Shown piece after piece: positions 1-13,574 of a stretch of DNA of 58,751 nt (the stretch's first letter is position 1; each line of letters starts with the position of its first letter). A model generated the notes under the pieces. The model saw only the letters and a list, made by a program, of their open reading frames with translations. It had not been told where the DNA came from and ran no database searches. Position numbers and translations under genes: made by a program. Source of the DNA: Haplomitrium mnioides (lineage: Eukaryota; Marchantiophyta; Haplomitriopsida; Calobryales); contig JBNGIS010017787.1 of assembly GCA_049999725.1 (NCBI GenBank), positions 1 through 58,751 of the forward strand, given 5' to 3'.

Positions 1-46
<46 letters not shown>
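1..46. repeat. (TA)n microsatellite
   Basis: Uninterrupted TA dinucleotide run at the very start of the window. It may extend beyond the window edge. Confidence 0.95.
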
Positions 47-48
<2 letters not shown>

Positions 49-327
49 GTTTGCATATATGAGCTAATGTGCCATTTGTATTATTGACTATATCAATATA
101 TCACAACGCTTTCTTCCTGTAGAAAAATACCACTTGGTAAAACAATCTCATAGAATTTAAAGCAAAGACAACTTATGGTGTGAAACATCTAGTCAGACAC
201 GTAGCTACTCCACAATATCTAGTTATGTGACCGACCTAGAGTTGAGTGAGGAGGAGTGGGTGGTAGGATTCATTGAGACTAGTTAGCAATACATTAAACT
301 GACTGCATTACTTTCAACGTGGTAGAC
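47..327. other. Stretch without recognisable gene
   Basis: AT-rich sequence between the TA microsatellite and the first long terminal repeat. No reading frame, RNA gene or repeat is recognised here. It is the left flank of the retrotransposon complex. Confidence 0.5.
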
Positions 328-3300
328 TGTCAGCCCCGCAGTCGGAGCCTTAACTCTTTTACGACGGAGTTACCCCCAATTAAGGGCTGACTTAGTGTTT
401 CGGGACCTTTTATGGGAAGGGCTTTGCACTGAATGGACCCCAACTTGTGCTTACCAAATAGGAAAGACTACACAACACTCTACAACACCCAAGCACAACA
501 CCTCCAATGCTCATAGTTGCTGGTCACACCCTTTTTTCAGGCCTAAACCTTGAAAGGTGCCACTTGGAAGACAAAGGACGATGGAACAGAGCATCCAATT
601 CTTGGCTGCAGTGGTCTCTTGGGAAGCCCTGGTTGATTTGTGGTTGCCTTACAATCTTGGCCACTAGCCCGCGATTGCCTCAACAACCCTCTTGCCCATA
701 CACATCCATTTCCTCAAACCACGCACATAAAGATTGTAACGCTGTTGAACCACTTTGTCTTATAACTCTGAAGTCTAGAACTGGACCCAATCACTTCGTT
801 ATACAAAAGGGAACCAGGTCCAAGTATCCAATTATCACACTACAATGTGGTTAGTCCTGACTTCCCTTGCCCATGGTGTCCTCAGGATTGGCCCAATGAA
901 ATGCAAAACTAAGAACTTCACAAAGCTACAAATAGAATACAACTCTAACAACACATGTAAACACAAAGACACTACTACTATCAACAACACAATCCACGCT
1001 GTCCTGCCAACAATGCAATCCTTTTCACCTCGCAAGAACCGATCTTTTCCCTCCAAATTTCCTTCAACTTGCTCCAACAACTTCAGTCTTCCTCTTCCTC
1101 TTCACCCACGCACTCTCATCCAGATAGTTTTTCAACTTCCTTTGCGAGAAGCCCTGAATTTACTTCCTCAGGTTCGGAAGAGGATTTCTTTAACTTCCAC
1201 CTTTGGAAGACAGTCCTCTCGATTGCTGGCCACCCACTCCATCTTGAGCTTCGACTGGATCTTCTATGCAGCGCGCATGCACTAGCACAACCACTCCTCT
1301 CTTGACTCCACTTGAGAATTCTGACCAGAAATACCCCCAAGCACATATAGGATTGATGCTCTTGCATAGACGATGCTGAGACGACCCCAAGATCCCCCAT
1401 TGGCAGCCTCTCACGAATTCAAGACCGACCAAATTCCCCTCAACTACAAGTGGCGATCCACCTCCAAATGCTGGTCCACCTGCAACGATGAGTCCACTTG
1501 GATCGCCTGAGACTCTAAAGCTCTACGCTCAAGGATTCTCAGCGCCCCTCCAGTCCACCTCCACCCCCGCTGGTCCCCCTGCACGAGTCCACTCCCTCAC
1601 TTGAATCTTGGCTGGAATCCTCCCCTCTCTCCCTCGCTGCTTCCTCCTCTTTGAGTTCCTCTCAAAACTCAACTTTGCATAAACAACAACCCCCTCAATC
1701 TCGCAGCGATCCCAGGTATACTCCCCCGGCAGGCGCGCGTCTTCCCCAACCAATTCTTGATCAAGATCACCCCGCTCCTCTTCGCTGGACGTTGGCAGTT
1801 TTTCTCGTTAGCCGCTGTTTCTTGAGAAGCTGACACCTGTCGATCAGCCCGCGTTTCACGGGTATCAGTTGAAGCCCCCAGGGTTGGAAGAGGAAAATCG
1901 CGGGGAAGGATTGTTTGCACTCTGTTTTTGCTTCGCAGTGTACTTCCTTGCGGATTTTCGATCAGGAAACCTCTTGCTGCTGGTCGTGTTAGCAACCTTG
2001 TAGCAACCCGATTCAAATTCCTTGAAGCAGGTGTTTGAGCGCAGACCCGAAGTAGTTGTCGGGGAGGTCTTTCCACAGAGAAATCCGAAGGAATTCATCT
2101 GGAGAGAATTGGATTTGCATGGATTACCCGACGCATCCTGCGGGCTGCTTCTCAGTTGTCATCGATTCTCCTTATTGTTGCCCTTGCAATCGCCTGAGGA
2201 CCCTCGCAAGCCACCACGCTTCCGCAAGTGTTCGCGGGCCTTCACAAGCCTCCACGTCATCCGCAAACCCTTCGGAACCTCGCCGTCGCTCTTCGGAGCC
2301 TTGCAGTCGCTCGTGGAACACTACCGTCGCCCTCGGAACCTCGCCATCATTCTCGAAATCCTACAGATCGCCACGTGTCTGCAAACCCTTCGAAAGCTTG
2401 CCGTTGCTCTTCGGAAGCTCGCCATCATTCTCGGATCCTTGCCGTCGCTCTTCAGAACCCCACAGGTTGCCACATGTCCTGCCCGCCACCTCATCCGCAG
2501 CCGTGCCGTCTGACGCCGCCCCGCAAAGGGGTAGGCGGACCGATGCCTTGATTGGATCCCGCGGTTGACCCGCGTTGACCCTCTTCCGCGTATGCCACGT
2601 CATCCGCAGAATATTTCCCTCCTCGAGTAAGAACGGTACCTGTTTGTTGCCGTTTCGGCACCCTCTCGCAGTAAGAACTGAGGCTTACTTTGCTTAACTT
2701 TCCCTCCGCTTGATATAAGAACTGTAGCGAGCTCTTTTTGGATCCTTTTCAAACTTTCAGTGTTGCCCGTCGAACTTTCGTCCCGCCCATGCCGGAATTG
2801 TGATAGGTCACCTTTTTGGATGTTGGTCCCTTGCTTGTTCTTCTGGCCGGATCGTCGCTCGATCACTTTTTCGGCATCTCCGCTCTTCGTTTGGTCAGAC
2901 CTTCAATATATCGCCAATTCGGAATCCCCTTGTGATAAGAATCATGCGCGCAACAGACTCCCATCGAACTTTCAGATCTGACTCTATCAAACTTTTCCCC
3001 CACTTCACCGGATCAGCGATAGATCATCATTTTGCCTTCTTCGCTCTTTCTATAGGCCCGTGATAAATCTCCATTTCGCACCTCTTCCCTTGGTTCCCAG
3101 TTGGGCTTCCCGTCAGATCCTTGTTAAGTGGACTAGCCACTTATGGAGGCTGATCGGAACCAACTTAACTAGGGCGTCCTACTTAGGGAGGCTGAACCCC
3201 GTTAAGCTCTTCGGACCCGTAGGTGCTGCCACGTCGTCCGTCGGATTCCTTGGAGTGCGGTGGGCTGCCACGTTTCCATAGCGCTGCACGAACTCCTCGA

Positions 3301-3519
3301 GACTACGGCCGTCGATTAACTTCTTGAACTTCGATTAACTACCTTATTCTCTTCGATTCAAATTGCACTACGATCGCCTCGAGCTCTTCTCTTTTTCAAG
3401 GTATTGCACGCCTCGAATGATCACGAATTGAGGATGCACTGGTCAAATAGTTGACTCCTCCGTTCTGCATCCCGACTTTCACCCTTGTCATGGTCTCTTT
3501 CTGTCAAGAATTGCTGCCA
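328..3519 (-). repeat. 3' LTR of the gag-only element
   Basis: Direct-repeat partner of 13592-16788, with mostly transition differences. On the plus strand it starts TGTCAGCCCCGC and ends GAATTGCTGCCA. It contains GC-rich internal subrepeats around 2230-2470 built on TCGGAACCTCGCC/GTCGCTCT-like units, and the motif CCCGCAAAGGGGTAGGCGG near 2520 that recurs in all LTR copies in the window. Many short open frames here are by-products of base composition, not genes. Confidence 0.82.
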
Positions 3520-3522
3520 GTT

Positions 3523-6500
3523 TGTCAGCCGGTGCTTTGGAGCACTCAAGCAAAATTCACGAAATCAGAAGCATCAGCGACACAATAAGCCTTGGCAAGT
3601 GTGAGGGCCTCTCAGGAGCCACAAAGTACCCTCAAACAACTACTAAGAGCAGGGCGCATGAGTTCTGGGAGGGAAACATGATCATGGTGGAAGAGAGGAG
3701 GAAGGAACCAGGATCGCTAGCCAGAGGAGGGGCCACCTTTCAAAATTCGAAGCAGGCCAGCGAGAATCTGTGGGCCTCAGGAGAATGCGGGGATCGGAGC
3801 CTGGGGAGAAGGAAGAGAGCAGCCACCTGTGGCGAAGCAATCGCAGACGAAAGAGGAACGGATCCACAACGACGAAATCCGAAGGCACTCCGAAGAAAGG
3901 CAGATCGCGGGGGTCCTGCAGCTTTTACAAATCGGGAAGCAAGGTTCAAGGAGAGAAATGAGAAGGTAAGATCGTCACAAGGGCAAGCAAGGCCAAGGAC
4001 GAGGGACGCCTCGATCCCGCAAGCAGGAGCGTGCCCTGCAAGGGCTGATCGATTCCTTCCATTTGAGTCCGCGAATCAGGACGGAAAGGTGGAGTCCTCG
4101 GAAGGCCTCAGGAGATTCCACGGAAACGTGGCGTCTCCGGAACACTTCGCGGGATTCCACGGACGACGTGGCGGCCCCAAGAGGCCCGCGAATCTGCGGA
4201 CAAGCGCCTTCCTAAGAGGGGAGCCCACTTAACGGGATTCCGATTCGTCTTACGACGTGGGGACCCCGGTTAAGAGGGATCCGCGAGGAAACCAACAAGG
4301 GAGCAAGGAACAGGGCCCGAAGCAGCAACATATCGAGGGTCTGGCTGAAGGAGAACGGAAGGGTGCCGGAAGGGTGATCTATCGGAGATCCAAGAAGGGG
4401 AGTCCCGACGAAGCCAAAAGGGTGACCCATCACCAACCGACCAACGAGGAGAAGGCTGAGCTGGAAAGGGGATTTAACGCAGGTCCGACTAAAGGAGGAG
4501 CAAGCAGGCGTTGAAAGGGTGATCCAACGCAGCTTTGGCATGACCAAGGGCAAAAGTTCGACGGAGGGGCGAAGGGCATGGCAGTTCCTATATCAAGCTT
4601 TCGAAAAAGATAACGAAAGGAGCCTCAGGCGCATGCATAGTTCTTATCTCAAGGGAAGGATGAAATGACGACATCGGCACAGTTCTTATTTGGCGAGCAG
4701 AGTAAGGTCCACATTGGCTCTACAAATGACGCGGCGATCGCAGGGAGTTCGTGGGAGGCTTCAAAAACGTGGTGCGCTGGGAAGCAAGGTAAGATTTTTT
4801 ACGGTCAACTTCGGAAGAAGGGTCCGCGCGACAGTCCGCCTACCCCTTTGCGGGGCGGCGTCGGACGGCGGCCTTCGGACGACGTAGCGCCTTGGGAAGC
4901 ACGCATGGGGTTCCGAGGGTCAACCTCGGAAGGAAGTCAGCCGACGGTTAGCCTACCCCTTTGCGGAGCGGTGTCGGACGGTGCCCTTCGGAGGACGTGG
5001 CGACTCTAGGGACCCCGCAGAAGCTCACGGGACATGCGGCAACCGGAGAAGGGCTCATCGGACCTCGGACAAAGAGCAGGTCAACCACGGAAGGGAGAGT
5101 AAGCGCGACGGTTAGCCTACCCCCTTGCGGGGCGGCGGTGCAGCGGGTGACGTGGCGAAAGGAGGGTGACTTGGGATCTACGGGGGTATATTTGGAGATT
5201 CTGTGGACTAGGTTCCGCGGGGCGCTTCGGAACTTTGTTCTTAAGACCCCTTTGGACTCAACCGCGGGAATCTACAGAATCTCAACCACAAGATTCCTCG
5301 GACTCCTCGTCGATTTTACCGTTGTACTTTCATCATCATGGGACATGCGACGCACGCTACTTGTTGGTTGTAACAAGATTAACGGGCAAGCGCCACGCTT
5401 TGTCACCTCATAGCTCCAGGGAGCTAACGGGATTAACGACCTTTCTTAAGATCGGGCTCGCGAGTTGAGCGTTCGCAAGGGGAGTATACCTTGGCGACCT
5501 TTGAATTCTTCCAAGTTGATGCACGGGAAACCTCACGGCGCGAGGCAACTGCACGCTAAGGGGAATCAGAACAAAGGGGGGCTAGAATGAGAATTCACTG
5601 ACAAGACCACGTAAAGCAGAGGTACTCGCTCTAGAGGGCGGGGGGATTCAAAAGAGGATTGGAGGGGCGCCGAGGATTGCAGAGTGAGGAGCTCTGGATG
5701 CTCGGGCAATCTAGGTGACCTTATCCTTGTTGGTGGACCAGAGCGGAAGGGGACTAATACGAGGTCTCAATTGGATTCTGGCCAGCTAAGACTTCGGGAG
5801 AGGCCACCATGGAAGGACTTGGGGTCGTCTCTGCATTATCTGTGTAGGAGCATCACGATCTGAGGATAAGGAAATCACAACGAGAGGCAGCTAGGGTGGG
5901 AGTCCCAGTTATGACTTCGGGAGAGGCCGCCAAGTGAGGAGCTTGGGGTTGTCTCTGCCATTCCTTGTGCGCAGATATCAGCCCAGAGTGTTCGGAGTAC
6001 ACTCTGGTGTAATCCTTCAAGTGGAGCTGAGAGGGGGGGGGGGGATGCGCTAGTGCCGGTGCACTGCGCAGGGAAGACCTGTCGAGGCTCAGGGGTGGAG
6101 TGAGCTACCTGCAGCTAGGAAAGCTATCTTCCAGAGGTGGAAGTCAAAGAAACTCTTTTCCTAGCTTGAGGAAGTAAAAGCAGGGCTTCTCGTAAGGGAA
6201 GTTAAAAAACTATCTAGAGAGAAGGGTGTGTGGGTTGCTGGGCTGTAGTTGTAAGGCAACGAGACTCATAGGGAAGTATTACTTTGTAGAAATCCAGAGG
6301 GCCTTCAAGGACTTTGTTCTCTCTTGCATATAGTGTGTAAATCGTTTGTATATATCTGTGTAGCTAGATTCACTTTTTGCATTGTGTTGTAGGTTCATTA
6401 GATTAGGGGACACAGATCAGCTGAGCAGACCCTGGGAACAGCTTTGGAGGGGAAGTCCCATCTCTCGACACAAGTTCTGGTATCTTGGGGGTGAATGCTC

Positions 6501-6944
6501 TTTGTCCTTGATCCTTTTGCATAGTTAGGAATTAGATCACATTAGGATAGTTAGGATAATATGTTTCAGCTCTGAGACAACCCTAAGAGGGGGAGTCCAG
6601 TCTTGTTGTATTGTTCAAGTGGTGCAAGTCACCAACACCTATTCTGCCCCAAGCACATATAAGGTGGCAGGGTCCCAAGTTTGGACCTTGGAATATATGG
6701 AAGGAATTACACGAATGTTGGGTGTGATGAATGTGGACTGGTTCTGAAAGAATGACTTGAGTGCAAACACAAGAAGAGTGAGTGGTAAACATAAGGTCTG
6801 TAAGGAAGGGGAAAGTCCTTAAGGCCTGAAAACGATAACTGGTAAGGGGCCATCTCAAAAAAGGACCTGAAAGCCCGAAACCTGTCCTCCCCTGCACTCA
6901 AAACAAGGCCTGAAAAGGTTAAGGCCTGAAACAGGGGAGCGACA
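3523..6944 (+). mobile_element. Solo LTR inserted beside the 3' LTR, opposite orientation to its host
   Basis: The 3.42-kb segment begins TGTCAGCC and ends GCGACA. It is flanked by identical 5-bp sequences CAGTT (3518-3522 and 6945-6949). Removing it and one CAGTT rebuilds a junction matching the corresponding junction after the other LTR at 16781-16800, apart from one base. It is related to the neighbouring LTRs in reverse orientation: GAAGCCCTGC, GACGCCGCCCCGC and GGCTGACA blocks are all found on the complementary strand. It has no internal region, so it is a solo LTR left by LTR-LTR recombination. Three copies of the CTACCCCTTTGCGG motif lie at about 4840, 4955 and 5120. Confidence 0.85.
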
Positions 6945-6949
6945 CAGTT

Positions 6950-6962
6950 CCTTTGATCCTCC
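6950..6962 (-). other. Polypurine tract of the gag-only element
   Basis: The minus-strand sequence GGAGGATCAAAGG directly precedes the LTR start TGGCAGC once the solo LTR at 3523-6944 is discounted. The same tract precedes the second LTR copy near 16790-16801. Position and composition fit the primer for plus-strand DNA synthesis. Confidence 0.65.
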
Positions 6963-7717
6963 TGCTAGCCCTCTTGCCTGACTCCTCTGGATTCCACAGG
7001 GCTCCCCTTTGCATTTGCATGATCCAAGACATTCTTTGGAGAAAGCAAAAAAGAAAAGAAGAGAAGGAAGAGAAGATAGAGAGAGAAGAACGGTGCAGGA
7101 TGGAATAACAACACTAAAACAATAAAGTAGAATAAAACACAACAGGCTCACACAAACTGAAAGAATCAACCAGGCTTGGAAGCTCAGGATTCACAAAAAT
7201 TGAAAAAACTCCTACATACCCGACTGACATAACTCCCATTTTAATTGTGCAGCGACCCCGCAAACACCTTCCTCCTTCTGATCCTCTTGGCCTCCGCTCT
7301 GACTTCTCTTGTTGGTTGTCTTTAGTCAGCCTGATCACCACACAACGCCTCACTCACACAGCACACAGACAAACAAACCACAACTCCTACAATATCATGA
7401 TGGCTAACTTTGGCACGGATCCCAGATGAAAGATGAGTCAACATATTCTGGTTCAGGCTGGATGCCTGCCCAAATCTGCAGCTCTTTTGGCTGCCCCCTT
7501 CTGTTCCTCTTTTTCAAGCCACTCTGCTGGCATTCCACGTGCCACTTTCGGGGCAACATAAAAAATCCCCCAAAAGGTAACCCAACAAAACAAGAACAAA
7601 CAACAACACTACACATGACTGGTGTGGGAACAAAACAAAACTGTACAAGGGCTAGTGCTATTGGGCTGCCTTTCATATCTTCCTTTGTGTTGAGCAGACT
7701 TTCGTATAGGCTCGAGG

Positions 7718-9518
7718 TTAGCTCCCTTGGGGAGGTTGGCCATTTTCTGCATTATCCACTTCCTCCACTAGTTGGTGTTGAGTTTCAACATCAGATAGTT
7801 GCTGGCCTTTGATGCTGCACCTATCTACCTCCGTTAACCTCCACTGTCCCACTTGATGAGGGTCTCCTTTAGCTGCACAAGGTGGCTGGTCTTGGAGGCT
7901 GCCACTAGTCAAATCAAGATTGAAGAACTCCTCTTTCAAGTCCTGCCTCAGGTCTGCACCAATCTGGTTCTCCTCTTCATCTTGTGGGTGCACTACAGCC
8001 TCGACATGTCGTTGGTCTTCACATTGGCCATTGTGCAAGCTGTTGGTGGGGCACTCCCCTTTTAAGACCTGCTCTTGCTTTGCCTCACCTTGGCCTTCTT
8101 CTGCAAGACTGCATTCATCAAAAAGGGACATGGCAGCTTCCCACTCCCCTTTTGAGACCTGCTCTTGGTCTGTCCCAACCAGTTCTTCTAGTTCAGACCT
8201 GCACTCACTTGGAAGGTCCGGTTTCCACTCCCCTTTTAAGTCTGCCTCAAGGCTAGACCAACAACAGTCCTCCTTGAATTCTTCGTCTATGGGGTGGGCC
8301 TCTCCCTCCAAAGTGTCCTTGGTTGTGGCAGGGCAGCTTGCCTCCTCCTCCAGGTCTTCATCTGCACAAACTAGCTCAGAGGCGGAGTTTGCAACCTCTA
8401 CCTCATTGCTGAGTTCCAGATCTGAATTGAGACCTGAAATCTGCACTTGTTAGGACCTTTGGTTCAGCTTGGTCTTGTGCTGGCCCTTCTACCACATGTG
8501 TCCAGTACTCATAAAGTTGGTCCTCTCCCTTATCTGACTCGTCACATCCGAGGACAACGGCGCACTCCCTTGTTAAATCTGATCTTGGCCTCCTAGTGCC
8601 CTCCGACAGTTTTGCAGATTCCATATCTTCCGGTTCTGCTTCTTCTACTTTGGCTTGAATGATGCAGGGAGTAGGTGTTTGCACCTCTGCTATAAATTCT
8701 TCCAACTCTTCGCCTACAGTCTTCTCCTTGGCTGCCTCCAAAGCCTCCTGTAGTTCTTCCATATCTTTCTGTTGCGTCGGATGGAACCATGTGGAGTTTT
8801 CCTCTTCATATTCAAAATCACTGAGGAATGACGACACTTGATTCTCATACTTTTTGGCCTTTTGCCCTTTCTTGTGCTTGCTCTTCTTGTGGGACTTGGA
8901 TTTTGCCTTGGCCCTTAGTTGACAACAATCCTATGAGGTAGAGGTTTCCTCCTTTATCCAGGCTGCTTCCTCCTCTTCATATTGGGAATGTATGGCAATT
9001 GGATACTCATCCTATTGCCTCCATAGTTCCGAGCAGTTGGGAGAAACATGCCCAGGCTGACCACAATTCCAACTCACCATAACTATCATTTTCGTGGGTC
9101 TGGTTGCGACCCACCCATCTGATTGTTCAGCTTGGGAGGTACATGCCCCCTTCTCTAGATTGGGCTTGATGCTCACAAAGCGGGCCTGCATTACCTCTAT
9201 CTTTGAACTCAATTTTGCTAAGCAAGCTTCCTCTTCTTTGGTAGTCTTCTTGATTTTTTGCTCCTTCCTATGCTTCTTCTTTCTCAAAGATCTTTGATTA
9301 TCGGAGCTACTGCTATCAGAGTTACTGTCGCTTTCCATGGTAGATGCAGAGCTTTCTTCTGTGTCTTCATTGCTACTTGAACTTTCCGAAGAGTATTCTG
9401 ACACATACTTAGCCCGTCCTTTCCTTCGCCCACGGTCATGGCCCATTCCCTCAATGGAGAGAAACACTTTCACTCCTTTGCAAGATGATAACTTGGTCCC
9501 GGGTTGGTCTCCTTCCAC
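7718..9518 (-). pseudogene. Gag-like polyprotein remnant with defective zinc knuckle and acidic spacer
   Basis: On the minus strand, 9518-9012 encodes a Ser/Glu/Asp-rich then Lys-rich segment ending in WNCGQPGHVSPNC. This matches a retroviral-type CCHC knuckle (C-X2-C-X4-H-X4-C), except that the first Cys is Ser (SWNCGQPGH). The frame continues past two TAG stops (9012 and about 8930) into an acidic segment (8837-8403), then shifts by one frame into another acidic segment (8446-7718). That segment carries a recurring LKGEW/SKGEW/LKGEC motif about every 35-50 residues. Gag normally has a large capsid part before the knuckle, and here the N-terminal part is missing. Both stops can be read as CAG-to-TAG changes. 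It is a nonfunctional gag, not a host gene. Confidence 0.7.
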
Positions 9519-9620
9519 TTCTGGTGCTAGGCTGCTCCCAGAATTCTTTTCCTTGCTCTACTTCAGTTTAACAAATTAATGAAAGGTTAATTTTCCAGAA
9601 TTCTTTCGTCCCGATGTGAT

Positions 9621-12600
9621 TGTCAGCCCCCTCCTTTGGTCGCTAACCTCCAAAGACTGCTCTTTGGAAGGAAAAGGCTGACTTTACAGGGTTTCAGGTT
9701 CTTTTATGAGACGGCCCCGCTGCAAGTTATCACTTTCAGGTCTTAAGGATGTTCCTTCTCACCTTACAGACCCTTCTTCTATTTCACTTCCTCATTCAAA
9801 CATTCATCCACACCTCAGCAGCTTTTCTGATCAAATTCCAAAGTGAATTCCAGTGATCCTAAATAGGATCCAAACTCAAAGTCTTACAATACAGGATCAA
9901 GTCCTGATATCTGAATTATACAGGGGATTTGTCCCTTGTACTGCCTTACCCTCTGAATCTGATTCTTGGATTCTTGCTGAACTGGGATCCTGTTCACTTC
10001 AGATCTGAAATGTCTTTTCAGTATTTACAAACAGAATACAAAACTAACTAATCCACCAACACACTCACACACCCAAGATACACTCTACCAGTAATTCTCT
10101 GACTTGGGGAAACCTCTGCAACACAAGTTTGAACTATCAACACTCCTTTTCTCTCTTCTCTCTGCTGCTCATCTGGTTTTCCTAAGATCTACTTCCACCC
10201 ACGCACCCTTCTCCAGATAGTTTTTTAACTTCCCTCGCGAGAAGCCCTGCTTTTACTTCCTCAGGCTAGGAAGAGGTCTTCTTTGACTTCCACCTCAGGA
10301 AGACAGTCCTCTCGACTGTTGGCTCACCCACTCCACCCCGAGAATTGGATGGATCTTCCCTGCAGTGCACAGGCACTAACATGGCCACTCCTCTCCCTTC
10401 TCCACAAGAAAGTAATACCAGCAGCACTCTCCTAATGCCACTGGGACTGATTCTCCTGCACAAAGCAAAACTGAGACGACACCAGGACCCCCCTCGGCTG
10501 CCCCTCACGAAATACAAACAGAAAGAACTCTCCTCTCCTCTAAGTGTTGGTCCACCTCCAAATGTTGGTCCGCCTTCACAGATGAGTACACCTGAGTAGT
10601 CTGAGCCTCTAGAGCCTCCTGCTCAGCGATTCTCAGCACCTCCTCAGTCCACCTCCACCCTGCGATGGCCTTCCCTCACGAGTACACCCACCTCACCAGA
10701 AGTCTCACCAGAATTCTCTCCTCTGTCTCCCGCTGCTTCCTCTGCACTGAATTATCGGTCCTTCAACAGCAAGGCGAGGACCCCTTTATCCCCCTTTTGC
10801 GAATTATACCTTTTTGCTTTTCACCCACCTTGCGATTTGGATTGTTGCGGCTTGAGATGCTGGTAGGTGGAAATTTGGCGTAGATTTGACGCAGACCGTA
10901 GAATGCAACTTTCGGCGCAGATTCGATGTGAATTCCAAGGGATCGGGTAAATTCTGCAAGGCGACAGAGATCGGCGCACAATCTGAAATGAATTCCGTAG
11001 TTCGTTCTGCAATCGCGCATCGATCCTTGAAGCACCACGTTTCCGCAGATCCGCGTACACTCTGAAGAAGCCCACGGGCTCACTCGTAGCGCCACGTTTC
11101 CGCTGAGATCCAATATTTCGGAGGAATCTCCCAGATTCCCGTTGATTCGCAGTTCCCGCAGAGGTGCCACGTTTCCGCAAAGCCTGAGATTCCCATAGAA
11201 TCTATAAGATTCCCGTTGAATGCTCGTAATCCGTTGAATGCCACGTAATCCGTCGATGCCAAGATGCCCGCGGAATCTGTTAGATTCCCGCAGATTCCTG
11301 AGTCCCGTGGAGGTGCCACGTTTCCGCTGTGACGCCGTCCGACGCCGCCCCGCAAAGGGTAGGCGGACCGCCGCGCTGACCGTCCGTTGACCCGCTGACC
11401 TCTTCACAGCCACGTCATCCGCAAGGTTTGTTCTCTTCGAATAAGAACTACCAAGGACCTCCGCTTTTGCCCCTAGTTGGATCGGTGATAGATCTTCTTT
11501 TCGGCACCGCTTCTTCGTCCGTCGGATGTGCGCTTTATCGCCTATTCGGCATCTTTGGTTCTCCCATGGTCAGATCTGTGACTCGTCCTCATTTCGGTAG
11601 CTCCCTTCTCGTTTCTTCGTTGTCGACCCTGCGATAGATCACCGTTTCCGCGCCGCTTTCTTCTTCTGGTCCGTTGATAAATCGTTATTTCAGCATGTCT
11701 TTCTTCCTATACCGGAGCTGCGCTCTATCCTTGTTTCGGCAAACCCTGTTAGCCCTCTTCGGAACCATGCTAAGTGGGAGTACCACTTAGGAAGGTCAAT
11801 CGGAACCATATTACCTTGGGATCCCTACAACGGAAGGAAGATCGGAACACCCTTAAGTGGACTCTGCCTTCGATTTATCGCCCTTTCGCCTCCATCTTCC
11901 CTTTCCTGCCAGATCTTCGATTTATGCCTGCTTCGATACTTGGTTCTTCTTTTGAGCTGGACTGTCGATAAGTCACCTTTCTGGCCTCTTCGTTTTTCTT
12001 CCCCCGAATCATTGATATGTCTTCATTTTGACACCCTTATTTTTCTCCCAGTCGGTTCTTCTATACATCCCTGTTTCGGCACCTTCTGCCCTTTCTATCA
12101 AGACCGTCGATATGTGACTGTTTCGGCACCTTGTTCTTCAAGTGAAACCGCGTCGTATCTTCATTTCAGCATCCTCCCTTGATATAGGAACTTTGCGAGG
12201 CTTGTTCTTTTTACCAGGGCATCGAAAGGTTCTATGTAAGAACAGGAAAGAAGGCTTAATTACCTGACTTGTGGAAAACTTCGTTGTAAGAACTAATAGC
12301 TCCGCAGATTCCTTTCGAACTTTCTGAAGATTCCCGATTCGAACTTTCCCAGTTACCTCCCTGTCGTCCGAATCTTCGATAAATCACCTTTCTGTCCGAT
12401 TCTTAGCCCGCTTCGTAATCCCTTTAAACCAGTCCGCCCCACATCGGAAGACGGTTCGGAACCATTTTAAGTGGGCTCCCCACTTAGGAAGGCTGGTTTC
12501 CGATTTGTTTTTCGGATCGGACGCCACGGACACCGGCCTTCGAATCCTTCCCCTTGCATAGATTTTCAATTTGAATTCTTCGCAGGAGCCTTCGGCCAGT

Positions 12601-13569
12601 TCTTCTTCTGCAGGACGTCTCGTAGATCACTTGCTCACAACAGGTGCCTTCAGATTTCGCAGAACTGCCTCACAGCTGATTCTTTCATCGCAGAGCCATT
12701 CATCCCCCAGCGTTTCTTCGCAATGATTCTTACAGGTGATTCTTCATGACATTCCCATTTCGCAGAGCTTCGGACCACAATTCGCAGCCTTCACTTCGAT
12801 CAATTCCGCGCAACAGTGATTCTTCTTCCCTGACAGCTTGATCGCTTTCGGTTTAGATCAGGTAACCTTCTCCTTCGTTGTTCAATTCCAAATCAGGACG
12901 CAGCACTGCTTCACTCGATCGACACTCGCAGCGTAGCATCCTTCATCAGCTCTCTTCATCGCGGAATTCTTTCATCTCAGGGCCCTCTATTCCTCGCAGA
13001 GGCATTTCTTCACAGATCCGAAAAATCCCCCTTCAACTTCCGATTTCTGTGCTTCAAGGCCCTTGCAATGTACCCGATCAAATTCTCCCTCACAATTCGA
13101 TCCGATCCCCTGCTTCGCATCAATCCTTTCGCACAGGCCCTTCCTCGATCCCTCCTTTCGCACAGGTGTCCACGCGCCACTTCGAGCTGATTGCCCGTCG
13201 AATGTCAGCTCGGGAAATTATCCCATAAGTGTTTCTCCAAAAGGCCAATATACTATATAAGTCCCCCACTCCTTCGTTCTTCCGAAAGGCAGCCCCCTAG
13301 AGAGGTGTAAGGCCACCGCTTTCCCTTATCTGCCCCTGGACGGACCTAGTTCAGGGCTAAACCCCCCCCAGGGCATGCTGTCCTCCAAGTTAGATAGTTA
13401 GGAAATTAGGGGGCTTTGCTTGCCCCTCAACAATTAGAGTAGTTTTATTTCTTTTTATCCTTATCCTTTTATTTTTTCTTACTCCTCAGCATGTCTTGAA
13501 CCCTATTTGTGTACATTGGAATCACTTTTTTGAAAATTTTGCATGAAGTACCTTAACACCCGGCTGACA
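9621..13569 (-). mobile_element. Solo LTR inserted in the primer-binding region of the gag-only element
   Basis: The 3.95-kb segment starts TGTCAGCCCC and ends CCGGCTGACA on the plus strand, flanked by identical GTGAT (9616-9620 and 13570-13574). It is homologous in the same direction to the LTRs at 328-3519 and 13592-16788, but 0.75 kb longer. The extra part is about 11900-13569. Its minus-strand start matches the end of the other solo LTR (ACCGGCTGACA). Removing it rebuilds a TGGCGATCACATCGGGACG primer-binding candidate about 11 nt beyond the 5' LTR. A TATA-like CTATATAAG lies at about 13252, but given the inferred sense direction it is probably not the LTR promoter. Confidence 0.85.
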
Positions 13570-13574
13570 GTGAT

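Noticed and set aside
507-3281. Numerous 60-170-codon frames in the first LTR, and matching ones at 13771-15832
   Set aside because: They overlap in several frames on both strands, follow GC-rich subrepeats and are not conserved as proteins between the two LTR copies.
13252-13266. CTATATAAG as a plus-strand LTR promoter
   Set aside because: The primer site, purine tract and gag all put the sense direction of this LTR family on the minus strand here.
3523-13569. First view of 3523-13569 as one large element with inverted terminal LTRs
   Set aside because: Each flanking LTR has its own perfect 5-bp target duplication (CAGTT, GTGAT), so they are two independent solo LTR insertions.
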